Assembly (NCBI GenBank): GCA_017893485.1
Contig: CM030366.1
Location: forward strand, 71,955,469-72,019,468
Origin: Hemerocallis citrina
Lineage: Eukaryota; Streptophyta; Magnoliopsida; Asparagales; Asphodelaceae
DNA: 64,000 nt
Direction: 5' to 3'
The position numbers and the translations under genes were made by a program. Numbering within the stretch: position 1 is the first letter of the stretch; each line of letters begins with the position of its first letter. Below, piece by piece: positions 34,731 through 46,170 of the stretch. The notes beneath the pieces are model-generated. The model did no database searches. It was not told where the DNA came from and saw only the letters and a program-made list of their open reading frames with translations.

Positions 34731-36960
34731 GGAAGAGGTTGCAAAAGTCCCGCGGTTCTCTGATGCTCTGCCTTCACTTGCTGACAGATCAGGTACTGGG
34801 CGATGAATCGAGCCACATCCCTCTTCATGCCGTGCCACCAGAAATGTTGCTTCAAATCCTTATACATCTTGGTACCACTAAGATGAATAGAATACAGGGA
34901 CTAATGAGCTTCCTCCAGTAGCAACCGCCTGACTCCCCTCTAGGTACACACAACCTAGAGCCAAAACGAAGAGACGCATCAGCATGAATGACCAAATCGG
35001 ATCTCAACCCAGCTTCTACCTCACTCCAAAACTGTTGCAACTGCGGGTCACCCACTTGGGCTTCCTTAATCTGCTCAATCAAAGAAGACTGTAACTGCAA
35101 CATCATGAGTTGTTGATCTGATCCAAGGAACAACACAACCAACTCCAGCCTCCTCATGTCCTCCACTATTTCCTTCTGCACAGTGAGAAACATAGCAGCA
35201 GGCCTCCGACTCAAAGCATACGGCACCAAGTTTACTCTGCCCGGGTGATACTGCAAATTGGTGTCAAAATCTTCTGCCTCATGTTCAACTCTTTCTGCGT
35301 GAACACATCCTTGAGGCACTTGTGATCTGTGAATATCTCCACTCTATCCCTAAGCAAATAGTGCCTCCACAACTTCAAGGAAAAAACCACGGCTGCAAGC
35401 TCCAAATCATGCGTAGGATAGTTCTTCTCATGAGGTCTCAACTGCCTCGATGCGTAAGCGACAACCCTGCCTTGCTGCATCAGCACTGCTCCAAGACCTC
35501 GACCCGAAGCATCACAAAAGATCACAAAACCACTCGAACTGTCGGGTATAGTCAGCACAGGCGCTGACATCAATCGACGCTTCAACTCAGCGAAAGCTTC
35601 ATCATAAGCTTCATCCCAGACAAACTTCTGCTCCTTCCTAGTCAAATTGGTCAGAGGTCCAGCAATCTTTGAAAAATCCTGAACGAACTTCCGATAATAG
35701 CCAGCCAAACCCAGAAAACTCCGCACCTCAGGAACAGACTTCGGAATAGGCCAACCTTGACCGCAGAAATCTTTGCAGGATCCACAGAAACACCAACACC
35801 AGAAATAATGTGGCCAAGGAAAGCAACCTGATCTAGCCAGAACTCACACTTATTGAGCTTCCCAAACAGCTGGTTCTCCCTCAAGGTCTGCAGAACCACT
35901 CTGAGATGCTCAGCATGATCTTCCTTGTTACACGAGTACACCAATATGTCGTCAATGAAGACCACGAAAAACTGATCCAAGAACGGTGAAAACACCCGGT
36001 TCATCAGACTCATGAACACTTCCGGTGCATTAGTCACTCCGAAAGGAATCACCAAGAACTCATAATGCCCGTACCTCGTTTGGAAAGCCATTTTCGGAAC
36101 ATCCTCTGACTTCATTCTGACTTGATGATACTCGAAATGCAGATTCAACTTTGAGAACACCGAAGCACCTCCGAATTGGTCGAACAAATCGTCAATCCTC
36201 GGCAATGGATACCGATTTTTGACAGTGACATTGTTCAACTCCCTGTAGTCAATGCAAACCCTGCAGCTTCCATCCTTCTTACTGACAAACAGAACTGGGG
36301 CACCCCAAGGAGAAACACTAGGCCGGATGAAACTCTTATTAAGCAGCTCCTGAACTTGCACCTTCAATTCTGCCAATTCAACCAGTGCCATACGATACAG
36401 ACTCTTGGAAATAGGTGTCGTACCTGGCTGAACATCGATGCTAAACTCCACATCTCGGTCTGGCGGCAAGCCGGGCAAATCCTCGAGAAACACATCAAGG
36501 AAATCCCACATAACTAAAGGTGCAACAACCCCATCAGAGCTCAACGACACAAGGGAAACATCCTGGGGATCCATCGAGTTCTTGACATGCCCAGACGGTG
36601 TCTCATCCGCATAGAAAACAAACTTTGGTTGACTAGAAAGCCTGAAAGTCACCTTCTTCTCCTGGAAATCAATCAAGACACAAGAAATACCCAACCAGTC
36701 CATGCCCAGAATGACATCGAAACCAGAATTGGGAATCACAATCAGATCAGTCCAGAACTCCACACCACCAATCAGCAACGGGCTCTGCTTGCAAACCCGA
36801 GAACAGACAATGAAACCTCCACCTGTGATGATGTCCCAAGTTGCGGGCATAGCATCGCTAGTCAAACTATGCTGCTCGACAAACCAAGAGAAAATGAAAT
36901 AGTGGGTAGCACCAGAATCAAATAAAACATGAGCTGGAAGAGAGAAGACTAAAATTACAC
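34731..36960 (-). pseudogene. Outer chromovirus pol 5' part: protease, RT, RNase H, integrase zinc finger
   Basis: On the minus strand: protease ([16 protein letters not shown] intact, about 36930-36890), RT ([32 protein letters not shown] near 35950), RNase H ([38 protein letters not shown]) and integrase zinc finger (GTKMYKDLKQHFWWHGMKRD then ICQQVK). The frame is continuous through RT; frameshifts fall near 35757 (RT/RNase H border) and 35270 (RNase H end), and a stop precedes the zinc finger. Framed upstream by the gag/protease intron-like sequence and downstream by the TRIM. Confidence 0.9.
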
Positions 36961-37087
36961 CTAGAAGAAGAAGATCAAACAAAAGAAAGGTGCTAGTAGG
37001 ATATAAACATGAGTAATTGTACAATGAAGGAAAAAGAAATAACATGCAGAAAATAAAGAAAAGAAGGTACAACTACTGATGATATAC
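36961..37087 (-). other. Intron-like sequence at gag/protease junction of outer chromovirus
   Basis: Donor CTTGCAG|GTATATC and acceptor CTTCTTCTAG|GTG, with a pyrimidine-rich 3' part, 127 bp. Joining the flanks keeps the gag-protease frame exactly; reading through meets a stop in the 3' part of the intron (near 36993). A comparable sequence lies at the same junction in the inner element (42674-42745). Confidence 0.6.
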
Positions 37088-37651
37088 CTGCAAGTACTCC
37101 AACAGCAACCTTCGCTTCCTCAGCTGTCAGGTTATAAGCCTGAACACGACTCCCAGCCTGACCTCCTCTGGGAGTCACACGCCTCTGCTCAAAGGTCTGC
37201 CTCTGCGGGAGAAGAGGCGGTCTAGCTTGACCATGAGCCAGTGCTTCCTGCTGAACGGTACCTTTAGCCTAAACAACTTCCCTACTCTTGGAACAGTCCC
37301 GAATCATATGATCACGACTGCCACAAGCAAGGCATAGTCGACTAGCTACCCTGCAGTCCCGCTGTGAATGCCCAACCTTATAATAATAGCCACAAGTTTC
37401 GACATTCCTTGGAACAACAGGTGTGTACGGCTGTGCCCTCGCAGAAGGAGGTGGAACTAGCCTTCGAATAGGTCCTCCGGAAGGCCGGGCTGCAACAGGG
37501 TGCGAAGTAGTCCACTGGGGAACACCAGATCTGCTGAGGGTCTGCTCCTGAATCTGAGTAGCATCCAGAACATCGGCATAGGCACGAAGCCGAAGAGCAG
37601 CCAACCGATCCTGGATGGAAAAACTCAAGCCCAACTGAAATCTGCTAGCCC
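37088..37651 (-). pseudogene. Outer chromovirus gag, 3' half with zinc knuckles
   Basis: Minus-strand text: FQLGLSFSIQDRLAALRLRA, then a proline-rich stretch, then CGYYYKVGHSQRDC and CLACGSRDHMIRDC (two knuckle-like motifs; the second fits CX2CX4HX4C). A stop interrupts the frame at about 37269. Its 5' half is at 49469-50130, separated by the inner element. Removing the insert and one AGCCC duplication restores a continuous reading at that point. Confidence 0.85.
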
Positions 37652-38194
37652 TGTAATACCCTGATTTTTCATTTAATGAAAAATTATTTATTTTGCACGT
37701 AGTGTGCACGTGCAATATTTTGGTTAATATTTTCATCAAGATGAGTAAAGATATTTCAATTTATGTTTTTAATTACTTTATACAAAAGCCTTATTTTAAT
37801 TAGATAAAAAGCCTTTTTCTTAAAGTCCAAAATGTAAATTATTTATTTTATTTTAAAATAACTATTTTGGCCCATAAACTAAAGCCCATGGAATATATTT
37901 TTATACAACTTGTCATGTAGAATACAATTTAAAAGATTATTTTATTTTATACAAAAAATTAATGTACAATTTTGGTCCTAGTTGCATGCACGTGCACTAC
38001 ACGTACACGTGCAAAATGCATGCCTTATGCATGGCTGGTTGTGGACTTTTTTGGAGGGAATTCAAAATTTGTAATGGTGATCATGGTGGTGGTTATTTAG
38101 ATGTGGGTAGTTATTGCAACTCCTACTCTCATCCTAGCCCTCCATCCTACAACCAACTAATTGATCCTAGCCCTCCATTCTATTAGATTTTTAG

Positions 38195-38202
38195 TATAAA
38201 TA
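38195..38202 (+). promoter_or_regulatory. TATA box in 5' LTR of inner chromovirus
   Basis: TATAAATA followed by a C-rich stretch; the identical motif is at 46714-46721 in the 3' LTR. Confidence 0.65.
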
Positions 38203-38890
38203 CCCCCTCCCATGGCTAGTTATTTTGTGCTTAATATCATTTCCAAACCTATAGTCTAATAGCATTATCTAGTAGTAGTTGTGAGTTAAAAGATTGAGTT
38301 GTGAGTGGGATTGTGCTTGCATTCCATCAAGGAGAGGAAGGCCGGCTATTCAAGGAGGAGCTCGGGTTGGTGCTTGTGGAGCTTGTGCGCGCATCATCTA
38401 GGAGGAGGTGCATCTCGTCGCAAAGGACTTTCGTTACTAATTGAGTTTTTCTCTACATACAAGGTGGGTAAAATTTTCCCTATTTCTAAAGTAGGAATGC
38501 ATGCTAGTTTAATTAGAAAGAATGAAGCATGAAAATGATTAAGAAGAGCACACTTTAATTGGGAAATGACTTCTTGAATGATTGAATTGTTGATATGCAA
38601 ATTGTGTGTGTTCTACTATTAAAATTCAAGTGGTGTGTGATATGAATGTGGTTACAAATTATGTGGAGAAACTTTTGTTAGAATGATGCATGAAAAATAT
38701 TAATAAGAGTACGCTCTTAATTGGAAAATTGACCTATGAATTGATTGGAATGTGGGTGTGCAATTGTATGTGATTTGATTAGTAAAAGTCTAAGTTGGTA
38801 TGGATTAATTATAACCATGAATGTGTAATTGGCTAATAAAGAGATTAGTGGTATTAATTGTGGAGAAATGTCGAAAAAGAATTCCCTGAT

Positions 38891-39670
38891 AAGTCGACTT
38901 GTGACCTTGTAAGTCGACTTATGTCCTCATTTAAGTCGACTTATGCTTTTATAAGTCAACTTCTTGCTTAACTTATTTTCTTAAAATCATGGATGTTTCC
39001 CCCTGGACAGTCGACTTACTACAGTATAAGTCGACTGGTGCTGATGAATTTTTATAAACTTGAATGTTCTATTTTTCTAAAAATATATGGGACTTTATAA
39101 AGATAATTTGGGAATTATTGCATGAAACAAAATGTGATTTGAGAATAAAAGGTGTAATTAGAACTATGATTTGATATGTGTATTTTTGGGAAAATTATAC
39201 CTTGCAAAAGGAACTGGAAATGAAGAAGATTAATATAGTAAAGATTGAAGTGATATTATGTGACAGATGTATGAAAAATATGAATTGTGAATATTCGTTA
39301 GTATTTCTCATTTTGAGAATAATGTGTCAACTATGAAATGAAAATTATTCTCGTTGGAGAATAGTGCGACAAATTATGATGTGTGAATAGAATGAAGGAA
39401 TGATTCCTTAATTTGAGATTTTAACCTGTTCAGTCGACCGAATGTATGTAACAGTCAACTGTATTGAACAAGAGAAATTACATAATTGCACTCTGCAGAA
39501 CAGCCGACTGTGTCGAACGACAGTCGACTGCCCTGTAAATGATAATTGAGATTTTGAACGCTATGGAACAGCCGACTGACCATATGCAGCAGTCGACTCT
39601 TCCAAGCGATTATTGAAGAACTTTATTTTGACTGAACAAGTCGACTGGATGAGCTCCAAGTCGACTGTTC
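38891..39670. repeat. GTCGAC palindrome cluster in inner LTR
   Basis: Ten exact GTCGAC hexamers, mostly as AAGTCGACTT or CAGTCGACTG, plus about four one-base variants (e.g. CAGCCGACTG) within 780 bases of otherwise AT-rich DNA. The same cluster is at 47410-48189, where one further copy is exact. It lies downstream of the TATA box, so it would be transcribed. Confidence 0.85.
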
Positions 39671-40952
39671 AGAAGTACTTTTGGTATATCAGAAATTCTA
39701 TGATTTGTTATGAATCTTATGTTGATTATTGGTTATGACAGTAAATTCGATTTGTCTTTGCGTGAATTTGCATGAAGTGAATCATTTATTAGAACTTGTC
39801 AAAGTTGTATGAATGTGAAAACTATGAACATGGAAAAAGAAATCTATTATGAATATGAAGAATGAACTTATGAGCTAGTAACGCTCAATGTTAGTAATTG
39901 TGAATTGGAATTGAAATGAAAGAGTAGCTAAGTCTCCCCCGGCATCTGGAAAGAAATGAAATGAATATTGAAAAGAAAGACCAAGGTTGGTCATGTTGAA
40001 ATGAATGAATAAGTCCGGTTTAGTGGAGAGGCTAACTCTAGAGATTTGATTTTGTTCATGATTCCAAATAAACTAAGGACTAGTACATAGTGAAGATGTG
40101 ATGAAAGTAAGAGAAAAACATTGAGTATGAGGGCCATTGGGTAGCGGCGAGAGCGTATCCCAGGAATTCCCATGATGAGTCTGGGTGAGGATGCTGCTCC
40201 AGAGTACCGTCCCGGTGGCGACGCTAGTGGGATGTTTGAAGACTACGGGTGGTGTCATGTCTATGGTGAGAGCTGAATTACCACAGGATGTCTGCATGAT
40301 GAGTCATGTCAACGATGTAATTCCCTCCAGAGTGCCTAGACATGAGTTCGTAGGTCAGAAAACATCTAGGATACTTACCGTAGTTACAGTAGTAGATTAA
40401 GTCATGGCGAGGGATTGAACCCTACAAAGATGAAGTACGATTAAGAGGCTTGCCCTCGGACCTATGTAGTATGGGATGCATAGAATCCGAACAAGTGTGC
40501 ATTAGTGTCATGTAACATAAATAATTGCATTAAGGACTAAGTGCACAAACACAACACGACATCAATAGGGTAGTCCCTTTAGTTGTAATGTGACAAGTTT
40601 GTGTTTGCTAAATATGGAAAATTAAGTTATACTATTTCCGACATAGAGAGGATGGCCGTGTATAATGATCGTCGGTTGAATAAACTGACGTACCCACAGT
40701 CTTATATGCAGGTAAATGACATGTTAAAGATTAAAGAGGAATGGATGCTTAAAGATTATACCATGTTGTTGTACCTTTAATTAAATTGTTGTAATTTTTA
40801 CTTCCGCTGTGCAAATGAAAAGTGTAATATTGATGTAAACTCTGATGTAAAGTGAAAAGTTTAAATTCCTTGTAAAATTGTACTAAAAGAAGCGGAAAGT
40901 TCCTGTAGAACATCTCGAATTCAGTGTATTTGGGATTCGATGCGTTACAGAG

Positions 40953-40965
40953 TGGTATCAGAGCC
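40953..40965 (+). other. Primer-binding site of inner chromovirus
   Basis: TGGTATCAGAGCC, complementary to the 3' end of initiator Met tRNA, three bases after the LTR end. Confidence 0.92.
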
Positions 40966-41119
40966 ACGCTTCTATGCTTTCCACACTTGTACAAATTTAT
41001 AAGGAACGACACCCTAGAAGTGGACATTAGAGTGTGTGTTTGAGTCTAGAGATTTAAATGTAAGTGACTTACATTTGTGTTGCTCTATGACTTATGCTTC
41101 TTCCTCCCTATTTTCTAAG

Positions 41120-41544
41120 ATGGCTGACCACTTCGATCCTGCTGGAGACGACGACTGGCATATCATTGAGGAAGAGTACCATCCTGGACAGGCAGATTCT
41201 GAGGACGAAACTATATAGGGCAAGCAGATTCTGACGGAGAAGAATGGTCTGAATCCCGAGAGATCACCCCACCTCCGGATTCATCTGATGACTCTTCTTC
41301 TGACGAAGAAGAAGAACCAGTTCCAAATAGTCTTGTGACTTCTCTTCAGAGGCAGGTAGAGACACTGCGAGAGAGAGTCGAATTATTGGATGCTCAGCTG
41401 GTGAAGTGCAAGGACGACTATTCTGTTCTCAGTCATCGTATATGGGAACTCGAGAAGAGGAAGAATATGACTGATGTGCTGAAGGATGAAGTTGATGAAC
41501 TACGGGGAGAACTTCGAGAAGCGAAGAGGAACCGTAGGAGTTAG
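41120..41544 (+). pseudogene. Upstream acidic coiled-coil frame between PBS and gag
   Basis: Starts with ATG at 41120 (MADHFDPAGDDDWHIIEEEY), meets a stop at 41216-41218, and continues in another frame with similar acidic text (DSDGEEWSESREITPPPDSS; DEEEEP) and a heptad-rich end (LQRQVETLRERVELLDAQL; VDELRGELREAKRN) to a stop at 41544. One frame shift near 41215 would join a protein of roughly 140 residues: acidic N-terminal half, coiled-coil C-terminal half. I do not recognise it as a standard chromovirus protein. Function unknown. Confidence 0.45.
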
Positions 41545-41688
41545 ACTGTTGTAGCTTCTATTTCTTTCATTCTGATGTTAAGAAATGTTTTTAATTCGAA
41601 TGTATAAAGTTTGGAATTCAATGAAATGCAAGTTGATTTAAAATTCATGTCTTATACTTCGAATTTGATGGATCTTTTGCATCAGAAT

Positions 41689-42693
41689 ATGTCGAGAAGA
41701 GGAGCTAGAAATGGTGAAGGTTTGGATCTGGAAACGGAACTTGCAAGGGTCTATCAGACACTCAATGCTGCGGCTATGAACCAAGGAAGGGGACCTGCGA
41801 ATCCGGTGCCCGAGGCGATTAAACTGGTGGAATCGTTCAAGCGAATGAAACCACCTGTATTCGAGGGAAAGTCAGACCCTGATGCGGCTGACAACTGGAT
41901 TCGGCAAGTGGAAACAATCTTTGAGGTGTTGGAGACCCCAGAAGGCAGTAAGGTGAAGTTGGCGACTCTGCAACTTGAGAAGGATGCGGCTGTTTGGTGG
42001 CAGTCGATGAAGAGGACCATGGGAGGCATAGTGCTTGGCTGGGAGAAATTTCTGAAAGAATTCCGCAGTCACTATTTCCCCTCCGATGTTCAAGAGAAGA
42101 AGGCTATGGAGTTTCTGTCGCTGCAGCAAGGCGGCATGTCAGTGAGAGAGTAGGAGACCAAGTTTACTCAGCTCTCTAGGTATGCTCCTGAACTAGTGCT
42201 GGATGAAGCGAAGAAGGCTCGTAAGTTCGAGCATGGATTGAGGCCAAGCTTGAGGTCCCGGATGATACCTCTTGGTATCAGGCGATTCGACAAGTTGGTG
42301 AAGAGGGTAGCAGCGACGGAAGCAGATATGGAGCAGTTCCATGTTGTTCAGAACCGGAGAAACAACTGGCAGTCTGGAAAGAGGCTTGCCAATTCTGGGA
42401 GTTTCAAGGGACAACCATCTGCACAAAGGTTCAAACCGACAGGGGCGAATGCTATTAGTGTGGCTGGAGGACCTGGGAAAAATGTGGTGAGACCTCCTGC
42501 GGTAACTTGCTAAAACTGTGGTGAAACGGGGCATTACAAATCTCAATGTCTCAAGCCACGGAGTGGTAATAGCAATGCACCAACGCAGCAAACTGTGAAG
42601 AGGCCATACCAACCAGGGCGAGTATTTGCCTTGACGGAAGCTGATGTTGATGAGGTTGATCATGTCATCACTGGTACGAGGGCAGATGTTTAG
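41689..42693 (+). pseudogene. Inner chromovirus gag with two in-frame stops
   Basis: Capsid-like text typical of plant gypsy gag: FKRMKPPVFEGKSDPDAADN, AVWWQSM, FLKEFRSHYFP, then a CCHC zinc knuckle (NCGETGHYKSQC, about 42514-42549). The frame stays open in phase from the ATG at 41689 to the natural end at 42691-42693 except for TAG at 42151-42153 and TAA at 42511-42513, the second immediately before the knuckle. No frameshift. As it stands it encodes only a capsid fragment. Confidence 0.88.
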
Positions 42694-42745
42694 TGGTTTT
42701 TGTCATTTCTTTTCCTGTTGTTTAGTGAAACTGTTACGTAATGAG
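42674..42745 (+). other. Intron-like sequence at gag/protease junction of inner chromovirus
   Basis: Donor CACTG|GTACGA and acceptor GTAATGAG|TGTG, 72 bp, containing the gag stop and a pyrimidine-rich stretch (TTTCTTTTCCTGTTG). Joining 42673 to 42746 gives one continuous gag-pol frame. A stronger-looking acceptor (TTGTTTAG, ending 42725) would not keep the frame. A clearer intron occupies the same junction in the outer element (36961-37087). Confidence 0.4.
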
Positions 42746-45700
42746 TGTGTTATGTAACCGGCGAACTTTATCTTAATGGAATGAAAGCTATTGTGTTGTT
42801 CGATACTGGATCCTCTCATACTTTTGTGTCTCCTAAATTTGCTAAAGTGTTGGGAGTTGAACCGAAGATTTTTCCAGGCAAGATCTTAGCAGTAGCTACT
42901 CCGTCAGGGGAAACTTTAACCACCGATCGGTATTATGTTGATTGTGAGATCGTGATTGGTGATCGAATCTTTGGAATTGATCTGATCGAGCTGACTATCT
43001 TAGGAGTCGATGTTATCATTGGCATTGATTGGATGTCGGTGTACAGTGCAAGCATCGAGTGTAAGACCAAGACAGCAACAATGAAGGCTCCAGGTGGACC
43101 TGAAGTCACTTTCCAAGGGAAGCAGAAATGTTCTAAGCTGGTGGCAACTATCCGCAAGGAAGAGACTCCTGTGGAAGTGCAAGGGATTCCTGTGGTTCGG
43201 GACTATCCGACTGTGTTCTTGGATGATTTTCCTGGGTTACCCCCGCATCGTGATGTAGAGTTCAGCATCACTGTTCAACCGGGAAGTGCACCCATTTCTA
43301 AGGCACCGTATAGGATGGTTCCAGTGGAACAGGATGAAGTGAAACGGCAGATTGAGGAACTGTTGGAGAAAGGATTTATTCAACCTAGTGCGTCACCTTG
43401 GGGAGCACCAGTGCTTTTGGTAAAGAAGAAGGATGGATCGATGAGAATGTGTATCGATTACCGGGAGCTGAATAAGGTCACTGTTCAGAATAAATATCCT
43501 ATTCCTCGAATTGATGACTTGTTCGATCGTCTACAAGGAGCAGCTGTTTTCTCCAAAATAGATCTTCGATCAGGTTATCACCAAGTTCGAGTGAAAGCTG
43601 AAGATGTGCACAAAACTGCATTTAGAACTCGGCATGGGCATTACGAATTCTTAGTTATGCCATTCGGAGTGACGAATGCACCCGCAATCTTCATGGATTT
43701 GATGAACAGAGTTCTGAGGCCGTTCATTGATTCTTTCTTCGTGGTGTTTATCGACGATATCCTCGTGTACTCCAAGTCAGAGGAGGAACACACAGAGCAT
43801 TTGACAGCAGTTTTGAAGAAGCTGGAAGAGCAGAAGTTGTATGTCAAGTTATCCAAGTGTGATTTCTGGAAATCTGATGTGGCATTCCTAGGTCACATCA
43901 TTTCTAAGGAGGGAGTGGCAACTGACCCTCAGAAGATAGAGGCAGTGAGAGATTGGGCTAGGCCTACTACAGTGAAGGAAGTCAGAAGTTTTCTTGGAAT
44001 GACTGGATACTACAGGAGATTCATTCAAGGTTATGCTCAGATAGCCGTGCCGCTTACTGGACTGACCAAGAAGAATGTGAGCTTCAAGTGGACTGAGCAA
44101 TGTGAGGCGAGCTTTCAGGAGTTGAAAGAGAAACTGACTACTGCACCGATTTTGGCTTTGCCTAGAGCAGGTGTTGAGTATGATGTTTATAGCGATGCTT
44201 CACATCGTGGGCTTGGTTGTGTCTTAATGCAAGAAGAAAGAGTAATCGCTTATGGGTCTAGGCAACTACGACCACATGAGAAGAATTACCCGACTCACGA
44301 TCTGGAGTTGGCTACGATTATCTTTGCCCTGAAGCAATGGAGGCACTACGTGTACGGTGAGAAGCTGAACATGTACGCGGACCACAAGAGCTTGAAGTAT
44401 ATATATCAGCAGAGGGATCTAAATCTGAGGCAGCGGAGATGGTTGGAAGTGCTTGAGGACATGCGACCTGAGATCAAGTATCATCCTGGGAAAGCTAATG
44501 TTGTTGCTGATGCACTTAGTCGCAAGAGCAGTTTAGCCACTTTGATTACAACTCAGAATCATCTGATTGAGGAATTGGACCGAGCAGGTATTGAGGTTGT
44601 CTTGCAAGGATTGAGAGCATCTTTGGCTCAGTTGAGGCTTCAGCCTACTCTGAATGCAAGGATCATTGCAAGTCATGAGGTTGATGCTGATATCTTGGAG
44701 ATGAAGGAGCAGGTTGGTGCTGGCAGGTTGCCCAGATTTCAAATCAGGGATGGAGTGCTGTGGTTCGGAGATAGGCTGTGTGTTCCAAATCAGGCGGACC
44801 TGAAAGAAAGTATTCTTCAGGAGGCACATGCTACTCTCTTGTCGGTACATCATGGGAGTACTAAGATGTACAAAGACATCAAACAGCATTTCTGGTGGTC
44901 AGGTTTGAAGCGGGATGTGGCTGAATTTGTGGCGAAGTGTGAGGTTTGTCAGCAAGTCAAAGCCGAAAATCAGAGATCCGGAGGTCTATTACAGCCGTTA
45001 CCTATTCCGGAATGGAAGTGGGATAACATCAGTATGGATTTCATTACGGGATTGCCTAAGAGTTCTAAAGGCAATGATGCGATTTGGGTTATAGTCGATC
45101 GACTAACCAAGTCCGCTCACTTTTTGGCGATGAAACTCACTGCTTCGATGGACAAGTTAGCTAAATTGTATGTTGGCGAGATTGTCCGGCTTCATGGTGT
45201 TCCATCAACTATTGTGTCTGATCGAGATGCGCAGTTTACTTCGCATTTCTGGAGGAGTCTTCAGACTGCTTTGGGTACCAAGACAGATTTCAGCACTGCT
45301 TTTCATCCGCAAACCGATAGGCAGACCGAGAGAGTCAATTGTATTCTTGAGGATATGCTTCGGTGTTGTATACTAGACTTTAGAGGCAGTTGGGAAAGGC
45401 ATTTACCTTTGGTAGAGTTTGCCTACAACAACAGTTTTCATGCTAGCATCGGGATGGCGCCGTACGAAGCTTTGTATGGCAGGAAGTGCAGGACACCTGT
45501 TTGTTGGTTTGAAGTTGGAGAGCGTCAGTTGTTTGGTCCTGAGCTTGTGCAGCAAACCTCTGAGAAGATTGTTCTGATCAGGAAAAGGTTGGTAGAAGCT
45601 CAGAGCAGGCAGAAAAGCTATGCAGACAATCGGAGAAGGGACCTTGAGTTTGAGGTTGGTGACTTCGTCTTTCTGAAAGTATCACCCAGTAAAGGTGTGG

Positions 45701-46074
45701 TTCGATTTGGCAAAGGCGGGAAGTTAGCCCCGAGGTTTATAGGCCCGTATAAGATATTGAAAAGGATCGGGAAGACTGCTTACCGGCTTGAATTACCGGA
45801 AGAGTTATCTCAGGTACACAATGTCTTTCATGTGTCTATGCGGAGAGGTTATATTCCAGATCCGAGTCATCATTTGCCTGAAGTGCCGGAAGGTTTGCAG
45901 TTGGATCTGAATTACATCGAGTCTCCTGTTGAGATTGTTGATTGTCGAGAAAAAGTCTTCAGGAATAAGACGATATCGATGGTCAAGGTAGTCTGGAGAA
46001 ACCATTTGGTTGAAGAGGCTACTTGGGAGTCTGAGGAGAGGATGTTGAAGGACTATCCTGAGCTTTTCGCTTGA
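42745..46074 (+). CDS. Intact pol polyprotein of inner chromovirus (PR-RT-RH-IN-chromodomain)
   Basis: An uninterrupted frame of 1,109 codons, opening right after a TGA; the first ATG in frame is at 42781. Domains (residue numbers from 42745): aspartic protease with [11 protein letters not shown] (about 17-27); RT with [20 protein letters not shown] (about 236) and [12 protein letters not shown] (about 335); RNase H with [15 protein letters not shown] and [20 protein letters not shown]; integrase zinc finger from [19 protein letters not shown] (about 702) to CEVCQQVK; catalytic core D765 (SMDFITG), D near 826 (VSDRDAQF) and E near 862 (DRQTERVN); C-terminal chromodomain (ETISM-like; [14 protein letters not shown]) ending near 1109. 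All catalytic residues are present; the usual GQTERVN reads RQTERVN. Without ATG or spliced gag its translation start is unclear. Confidence 0.95.
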   Translation: MCYVTGELYLNGMKAIVLFDTGSSHTFVSPKFAKVLGVEPKIFPGKILAVATPSGETLTTDRYYVDCEIVIGDRIFGIDLIELTILGVDVIIGIDWMSVYSASIECKTKTATMKAPGGPEVTFQGKQKCSKLVATIRKEETPVEVQGIPVVRDYPTVFLDDFPGLPPHRDVEFSITVQPGSAPISKAPYRMVPVEQDEVKRQIEELLEKGFIQPSASPWGAPVLLVKKKDGSMRMCIDYRELNKVTVQNKYPIPRIDDLFDRLQGAAVFSKIDLRSGYHQVRVKAEDVHKTAFRTRHGHYEFLVMPFGVTNAPAIFMDLMNRVLRPFIDSFFVVFIDDILVYSKSEEEHTEHLTAVLKKLEEQKLYVKLSKCDFWKSDVAFLGHIISKEGVATDPQKIEAVRDWARPTTVKEVRSFLGMTGYYRRFIQGYAQIAVPLTGLTKKNVSFKWTEQCEASFQELKEKLTTAPILALPRAGVEYDVYSDASHRGLGCVLMQEERVIAYGSRQLRPHEKNYPTHDLELATIIFALKQWRHYVYGEKLNMYADHKSLKYIYQQRDLNLRQRRWLEVLEDMRPEIKYHPGKANVVADALSRKSSLATLITTQNHLIEELDRAGIEVVLQGLRASLAQLRLQPTLNARIIASHEVDADILEMKEQVGAGRLPRFQIRDGVLWFGDRLCVPNQADLKESILQEAHATLLSVHHGSTKMYKDIKQHFWWSGLKRDVAEFVAKCEVCQQVKAENQRSGGLLQPLPIPEWKWDNISMDFITGLPKSSKGNDAIWVIVDRLTKSAHFLAMKLTASMDKLAKLYVGEIVRLHGVPSTIVSDRDAQFTSHFWRSLQTALGTKTDFSTAFHPQTDRQTERVNCILEDMLRCCILDFRGSWERHLPLVEFAYNNSFHASIGMAPYEALYGRKCRTPVCWFEVGERQLFGPELVQQTSEKIVLIRKRLVEAQSRQKSYADNRRRDLEFEVGDFVFLKVSPSKGVVRFGKGGKLAPRFIGPYKILKRIGKTAYRLELPEELSQVHNVFHVSMRRGYIPDPSHHLPEVPEGLQLDLNYIESPVEIVDCREKVFRNKTISMVKVVWRNHLVEEATWESEERMLKDYPELFA

Positions 46075-46156
46075 TTGTATCTTTGTATTTTTTTCCTGTT
46101 TGTTGTGAGTGTTTGTTTTCTCGCTCTTGATTGCAGTTCCGGGGACGGAACTATTC

Positions 46157-46170
46157 TAAGGAGGGAGTGT
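46157..46170 (+). other. Polypurine tract of inner chromovirus
   Basis: Purine-rich AAGGAGGGAGTGT lies directly before the TG of the 3' LTR, the expected place for plus-strand priming. Confidence 0.75.

Larger units (their letters stand above)
37652..40949 (+). repeat. 5' LTR of inner chromovirus
   Basis: 3,298 bp, offset 8,519 from its partner. TATA box TATAAATA at 38195-38202, leaving U3 of about 0.55 kb and an R-U5 of about 2.7 kb. Contains a cluster of GTCGAC motifs at 38891-39670. Short frames inside it are repeated identically in the other LTR because the DNA is, and show no known domain. Confidence 0.97.
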
